This document shows positions 60,036 to 64,000 of a DNA stretch of 64,000 nt, piece by piece. Position 1 is the first letter of the stretch. Every line of letters begins with the position of its first letter. Source of the stretch: Roseibacillus sp. (GTDB lineage: Bacteria > Verrucomicrobiota > Verrucomicrobiia > Verrucomicrobiales > Akkermansiaceae); the NCBI GenBank assembly GCA_028821775.1, contig JAPKFB010000006.1:1-64000 (forward strand), read 5' to 3'. The position numbers and the translations under genes were made by a program. The notes under the pieces are model-generated. The model searched no databases, was not told where the DNA came from, and was given only the letters and a program-made list of their open reading frames with translations.

Positions 60036-60281
60036 ATGGAAACGCTCTACGAGGGATCATCCAAGAAACTCGATATTCTGCTCGTTGAGGGGATTGTGCC
60101 CAAGGTGGCGGCGGGAAGTTTTTCGAAGCGTATGGGTGTCAAAGATGGGACGCACTTCAAGAATCCCATCGTGGAGTTCAGCGACAAAAGCGACGAACTG
60201 GGCGAGCGGCTGATCAATGACGACTACGCTCGCGAGATGGATCTTGCGGCTCTCGAAGAGAGTGCCTTACTCAAGAAGTAG
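60036..60281 (+). pseudogene. purC: purC (SAICAR synthetase) remnant, internally deleted and truncated
   Basis: 81 codons from ATG 60036. The start METLYEGSSKKLD fits the PurC N-terminus (LYxGKAKxxY). Directly after comes the middle of the enzyme: VEGIVPKVAAGSFSKRMG and TPIVEF-like NPIVEFSDKSDELGERLIND match [20 protein letters not shown] and the nearby INDD region of PurC. About 70 residues between are missing, and the frame ends at LLKK before the last hundred residues (LVDFKLEFG and DEFSPD are absent). A full PurC is about 235-240 residues, so this is not functional; another purC must exist elsewhere. Confidence 0.75.
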
Positions 60282-60715
60282 GTTCCCTTTGCCTCTCCTG
60301 TTGGGGGATGCTTCAGTTCGCCGAAGGTGGTCTTGTTGGGGAGTGACTGTCCGAGCGCAAATTCTACCGCGTCCATTCCTCGATCGCTACAGCCGCCAGT
60401 TTCGGTGAACCGTTCTCCTTGGGTGATGACCATCAGAACGACGCTCCAATTGGGTGCATTCTGAGCGAGCCGCTTTTCCAGGGCATTCAATTTGGAGGAG
60501 CCTGCTCGAAGCGAGCCTTTGACTTAGAGGTGCTGATCCTTCTTCCATACCGCTGGGATCTCGCTGCCCGGTTTGATCTGCGCCGCCTCATCAGAGGCGA
60601 ACGCAGAGGCGAACAATATTCCCGAGTGCGCCACCGCCAATCCGGCGATACAGAGCAGGTGGTTCCGGTGATTCCTCCGTCTCCTTGAATCTTGTTTGTC
60701 GGCCCACGATCAGAG
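60224..60715 (-). pseudogene. Decayed secreted protein gene, tail to tail with the purC remnant
   Basis: On the minus strand the frame reads RNHLLCIAGLAVAHSGILF and ASAFASDEAAQIKPGSEIP, a signal peptide and start of a mature protein, then an in-frame TAA (near 60526), then GSSKLNALEKRLAQNAPNW and GMDAVEFALGQSLPNKTTFG, clearly protein-like, ending in GTYFLSKALSS at 60224. No start codon precedes the signal segment in frame. The C-terminal part runs into the end of the purC remnant. It is dead or badly mis-assembled. The family is not known to me. This explains the otherwise empty 60282-60797. Confidence 0.5.
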
Positions 60716-60797
60716 CGTCAAATCGTTGCTGTTCGAAAGAGAAGAGTAGTTTGTAGGGGTGGGGAAAGAGGTGCAACAATGCGGAGCGACCAGGGAG

Positions 60798-61538
60798 TCA
60801 CGCGCACACCTCGCAAGCGGGATTCCTGCGGATCGTGATCTTGCGAAACTCCATCGTGCGAGCATCGAAAAGAAGCAGTTTTCCGGTCAGGAGTTCCCCG
60901 AAGCCGGCGATGAGCTTGATTCCCTCGAGAGCGGCAAGGTTGGCGATGGTTGCCGAGACCGCCCCGATAACAGGAAACTCGCGTTTCCAACCAGGGGGAG
61001 TTTCGGGATAGAGACAGGCGAGGCAGGGCGTCTGTCCGGGAATGATGGTGGTGAGTTGGCCCTCGAGGTCAAACATCGCAGCATCGATGAGAGGCTTGTC
61101 TTGGCGGACGCATTCACGGTTGAGCAGGAAGCGTTCTTCAAAGAGGGGCGCGCAGTCGAAGATGATGTCGGCAGAAGCAACCAGGCCCGCGACATTCTCT
61201 TCGCTCACGTTCTCGGGCACGGCTTCCACCTCGAGGCGCGGATTGAGATCCAGCAGGCGTTGTCGACAAGATTCGACGCGGGACTTCCCGAGTTGAGCGT
61301 GGGTTTGCAGAACCTGTCGGTTGAGATCGCTGGGTTTGGTGTTGCCTCCGTGTGCCAGGATGAGCTTGCCGAGGCCGGCGGCGGCCAGCGATTGTGCGAG
61401 CGGACCGCCCAGTCCGCCCACGCGCGTGATGAGGGCTGTGGCGGACTTGAGTTTTGACTGGCCCGTCTCGCCGAGATCCTGGACCCAGATCTGCCATTCG
61501 TAAATCGCCCGCTCTTGGTCGGTGAGGTTGTTATCCAT
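60798..61538 (-). CDS. ThiF/MoeB-family adenylyltransferase-like protein
   Basis: 246 residues from ATG 61538 (GTG codons at 61541 and 61553 also possible). E1-like fold: TRVGGLGGPLAQSLAAAGLG (nucleotide loop), SDLNRQVLQ, two zinc knuckles CLAC and NPACEVC. Two features differ from MoeB/ThiF: the usual Asp that binds the ATP ribose (VDFD) is replaced by HGGN, and the second Asp of DxTDN (DCAPLF) is missing. It sits directly after a MoaD-like gene whose Gly-Gly end it should activate. Whether it still adenylates is uncertain. Confidence 0.85.
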   Translation of the reverse strand: MDNNLTDQERAIYEWQIWVQDLGETGQSKLKSATALITRVGGLGGPLAQSLAAAGLGKLILAHGGNTKPSDLNRQVLQTHAQLGKSRVESCRQRLLDLNPRLEVEAVPENVSEENVAGLVASADIIFDCAPLFEERFLLNRECVRQDKPLIDAAMFDLEGQLTTIIPGQTPCLACLYPETPPGWKREFPVIGAVSATIANLAALEGIKLIAGFGELLTGKLLLFDARTMEFRKITIRRNPACEVCA

Positions 61539-61545
61539 CACGTCG

Positions 61546-61821
61546 TTATCCACCGGACATCGGTGGCAGGAGGCTGAGTTCATCGCCGTCCTGGAGGAGA
61601 CCGGAGGCTGCTGGATCGATCGTCTCGTCGCGTAGAATGGCCATCACGCTGCGGCGAAGCTTGCCCTCGCAGGCGAGCAGGGAGCTGAGGCGTTCGTCAG
61701 CGCCCTTGAGGATGGCGGGCAGGAGATCGTGGACCGTACTTTCTGCTGGGATCTCAAGCTCGAGCCGCTCCCTGGCGGCCAACCGCCGAGCCTGCCCGAG
61801 GAGCTGAATAGTGACCTTCAT
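61546..61821 (-). CDS. MoaD/ThiS-family sulfur carrier protein
   Basis: 91 residues, ubiquitin-like, ending in LSLLPPMSGG. The terminal Gly-Gly is the site of adenylation and thiocarboxylate formation. The length and LLPPMSGG end resemble MoaD, the small subunit of molybdopterin synthase, but moaE and other molybdenum cofactor genes are not seen here. The neighbouring E1-like gene starts 7 bases after the stop, or overlaps it if the GTG at 61553 is used. Confidence 0.85.
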   Translation of the reverse strand: MKVTIQLLGQARRLAARERLELEIPAESTVHDLLPAILKGADERLSSLLACEGKLRRSVMAILRDETIDPAASGLLQDGDELSLLPPMSGG

Positions 61822-61955
61822 GAGGATTTGAGGCTAGCCGCTCGGCGCATGGATGGAAAGTCAGGGTTTGGGGCTGCTGACAGGATCGAATGGCAGAATG
61901 AGTAGTTGAGGGAGGCCCCGGCATTGTGCCACCCTAGGGGCGACCCAAAGTCGTC

Positions 61956-64000
61956 ATGAAAGCCGCTCTCCCGCTCTCCTTCTTCCTTCTCACCCCCCTT
62001 CTTCAAGCTGCTCCCAGCGCGGCGGAGATTCTGTCTTCCTCCGGAGTGAAGGGTGGGCTCATCGTTCACCTCGGTGCGGGCGATGGTCTTTTGACCGCGG
62101 CCTTACGCGCTCATGACGGTTACATGGTGCATGGCTTGAGCAAGGATCGGTCCAGGGTGGAAATGGCGCGTAAGACGCTCTTGGCGAAGGGACTCTACGG
62201 TCCGGTTTCTATTGAGCGCTACGATGGCAGGACGCTTCCCTACATTGAAAACTTTGTGAACTTGTTGGTGGCGGAAGACCTGGGTGAGGTCAGCCTGGAT
62301 GAGGTGCAGCGAGTGCTGGTGCCGGAAGGGGTGGCCTATTTCAAGAAGGACGGAAGCTGGACCAAAGTGGTGAAGCCGCGTCCGGCCGAGATCGATGAAT
62401 GGACCCATTATTTCCACGGCCCATCCGGGAATGCGGTGGCCCAGGATACGGTGGTGGGACCGCCGCGGCGCATGCAGTGGGTCGGTAGTCCCCGCTGGTC
62501 GCGGCACCATGATCGGATGGCGTCGATGAGTGCGCTCGTTTCGGGAGGGGGTCGAATTTTCTACATCATGGATGAAGGATCGCGGGTCTCGATCCAGCTG
62601 CCCTCGCGCTGGAAACTCATCGCCCGCGACGCCTTCAATGGGTCCGTGCTTTGGAAGCGGGAAATATCCGAGTGGCACAGCCAGCTTTGGCCACTGAAGA
62701 GCGGGCCGAGTCAGCTCGCGCGGCGCCTGGTGATCGATGGCGAAAGGTTGTTTGTGACCCGCAGCATCATGGGGTCGGTGGAATGTCTGGACGCAGCAAC
62801 CGGAAAGACCCTGCGGGTTTTTAAAGGATCCGAGAAGGCAGAGGAGATCGTGCACTCGAAGGGAGTGCTCTTCACCTTGATCAGGGAAGGGAAGTCGGAG
62901 TTGGAGGATTACACCCCCAAGCACAATGTAGGTGACCAGGCCCGGGTGCGGACAGAGTTTGTCTGGAATGCCAGTCCCCGCCGGATTCGAGTCTACGATG
63001 CCGAGACCGGAAAGCCGCTTTGGGATCATCGCGACAAGATCGCCCCTCTCACGGTGTCGGTGGCAGGAAAGTCGCTGGTCTACCACGATGGAGAAAGCGT
63101 CGTTTGTCTGGATCGAGAAACCGGAGGTGAGCGGTGGCGGGCAGAGAAGGCGACCCGTCGGGAGTTGATCCCGTTTAATTTTGCCCCCCGGTTGGTCATC
63201 TACGAAGATGTCGTTCTTTACGCTGGCGGGGACGGCAAGATGAAGAGTTTCGACCTGGTCAGTGGACAAACGCTTTGGGAGTCCAAGCACGATCCTTCCG
63301 GATATCAATCCCTGCAGGATCTGCTCGTGGTGGGAGGCTTGGTGTGGTCCGCTCCCCTGACTTCTGGAAAGCACAGCGGGGTATACACCGGGCGGGATCC
63401 GCGCACTGGGGATGTGAAGAAAGAGTTCCCCCCCAATGTGAAGACCTACTGGTTTCATCACCGATGTTACATCGCGAAAGCGACCGAGCGCTTTCTGATG
63501 CCGTCGCGCACCGGGATCGAATTTGTCGACTACGAGAAGGAAGATTGGGACATCAATCACTGGGTGCGGGGCGGTTGTCTTTACGGGGTGATGCCGGCGA
63601 ACGGGTTGACCTACGCGCCTCCACACAACTGCGCCTGCTATCCCGAGGCGAAGTTGTTTGGTTTCAACGCGCTGGCGCCCGCTTCGGAGACCTTCACCCT
63701 GCCCGCGAAAATCTCTGAGGAAGGACGTCTGGAAAAGGGACCCGCCTACGCAGAGGATGTGAAGGAGGTTGCCGCGGATGCCAGTGATTGGCCAACCTTT
63801 CGGGCTAATGTGGCTCGAAGCGGGTTTTCCGGCCAGCAGCTCGATACCAACCTTGCAGAGGGATGGAAGGCCGAGCTCGGAGGACGACTCAGTGCTCTCA
63901 GCGTGGTGAAGGACAAGGTCTTTGTGGCGCAGATCGATCAACACACCGTGCATGCGCTCTCCTCAAAGTCAGGCAAGGTGCTCTGGAGTTTTACGACGGG
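61956..64000 (+). CDS. Secreted methyltransferase-like/PQQ beta-propeller protein (3' end outside window)
   Basis: 681 complete codons from ATG 61956 to the window edge, still open. Signal peptide LPLSFFLLTPLLQAAPS. Residues about 25-135 look like a class I SAM-methyltransferase fold (GLIVHLGAGDGLLTAALRAH, DKDRSRVEMARKTLL-like, DGRTLPYIENFVNLLVAEDL). After a linker (DEWTHYFHGPSGN) come PQQ/BamB-like propeller blades (ECLDAATGKTLRVF, VYDAETGKPLWDH, VCLDRETGGERWR, SFDLVSGQTLWES, HALSSKSGKVLWSF). A methyltransferase outside the cytoplasm would have no SAM, so that domain probably has another use. Confidence 0.8.
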   Translation, partial: MKAALPLSFFLLTPLLQAAPSAAEILSSSGVKGGLIVHLGAGDGLLTAALRAHDGYMVHGLSKDRSRVEMARKTLLAKGLYGPVSIERYDGRTLPYIENFVNLLVAEDLGEVSLDEVQRVLVPEGVAYFKKDGSWTKVVKPRPAEIDEWTHYFHGPSGNAVAQDTVVGPPRRMQWVGSPRWSRHHDRMASMSALVSGGGRIFYIMDEGSRVSIQLPSRWKLIARDAFNGSVLWKREISEWHSQLWPLKSGPSQLARRLVIDGERLFVTRSIMGSVECLDAATGKTLRVFKGSEKAEEIVHSKGVLFTLIREGKSELEDYTPKHNVGDQARVRTEFVWNASPRRIRVYDAETGKPLWDHRDKIAPLTVSVAGKSLVYHDGESVVCLDRETGGERWRAEKATRRELIPFNFAPRLVIYEDVVLYAGGDGKMKSFDLVSGQTLWESKHDPSGYQSLQDLLVVGGLVWSAPLTSGKHSGVYTGRDPRTGDVKKEFPPNVKTYWFHHRCYIAKATERFLMPSRTGIEFVDYEKEDWDINHWVRGGCLYGVMPANGLTYAPPHNCACYPEAKLFGFNALAPASETFTLPAKISEEGRLEKGPAYAEDVKEVAADASDWPTFRANVARSGFSGQQLDTNLAEGWKAELGGRLSALSVVKDKVFVAQIDQHTVHALSSKSGKVLWSFTT

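Noticed and set aside
62103..63953. A 616-codon open frame on the minus strand
   Set aside because: It is antisense to the methyltransferase-like/PQQ protein, which has a signal peptide and clear propeller repeats; the minus frame is His/Pro/Arg-rich without domains.

Overview
The window reads as chromosomal DNA of a member of the Verrucomicrobiota, probably an aquatic, aerobic, Verrucomicrobiales-like heterotroph. The grounds are a PVC-type propeller/HEAT/cytochrome c protein, two secreted sulfatases, a cyanophycinase-like S51 peptidase, LamG and beta-helix surface proteins, and a TGTTC-N4-GAACA palindrome (the known Verrucomicrobia LexA motif) in front of an imuA-imuB-dnaE2 mutagenesis cassette. 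No rRNA, tRNA or CRISPR array was seen.

Layout. 1-0.13 kb: tail of an IS3-like transposase at the edge. 0.2-7.7 kb: phosphonate catabolism: XRE-cupin regulator and OPA-type MFS transporter (minus), divergent phnA (phosphonoacetate hydrolase), phnY (phosphonoacetaldehyde dehydrogenase), an iron-type alcohol dehydrogenase, then a Tat-exported PhoD phosphatase. With no transaminase or PhnX here, the alcohol dehydrogenase suggests 2-hydroxyethylphosphonate as the entry substrate. 7.7-15 kb: NMN adenylyltransferase-like gene, a gene remnant, and SOS mutagenesis genes, with dnaE2 lacking any canonical start codon at its proper N-terminus. 15-24 kb: housekeeping genes (maf, lipid kinase, thiS-thiH, acpP, accA) plus a LysM protein with an apparently inactivated L,D-transpeptidase domain. 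24-31.5 kb: cytochrome c protein and a long minus-strand gene series (small membrane protein, transaldolase, secreted protein, M23 peptidase, RidA, mnmH, TatD). 31.6-37.6 kb: Gfo/Idh oxidoreductase, pilT group, lactate permease, a frameshifted small secreted coiled-coil gene. 37.7-44 kb: two sulfatases, S51 peptidase, Tat-exported protein. 44-48.5 kb: collapsed zinc alcohol dehydrogenase next to an intact esterase, Lrp regulator plus aminotransferase plus CPBP protease, transglutaminase remnant. 48.7-56 kb: nadE, beta-helix membrane protein, lipoprotein, and a metallophosphoesterase-LamG fusion. 56-64 kb: M20 peptidase, DUF1460 protein, pyrF, MBL hydrolase, a collapsed purC, a MoaD/ThiF-like pair, and a secreted methyltransferase-like/PQQ-propeller protein that runs off the right edge.

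Two themes stand out. The first is the phosphonate locus with its unexpected alcohol dehydrogenase. The second is gene decay by internal deletion: several genes keep recognisable ends but have lost their middle or one end (zinc ADH, purC, transglutaminase, the 8.3 kb remnant, the 60.2-60.7 kb secreted protein), and two small secreted-protein genes carry frameshifts at homopolymers. Some of the homopolymer shifts could be assembly errors. All calls come from reading the sequence; no database search was made.
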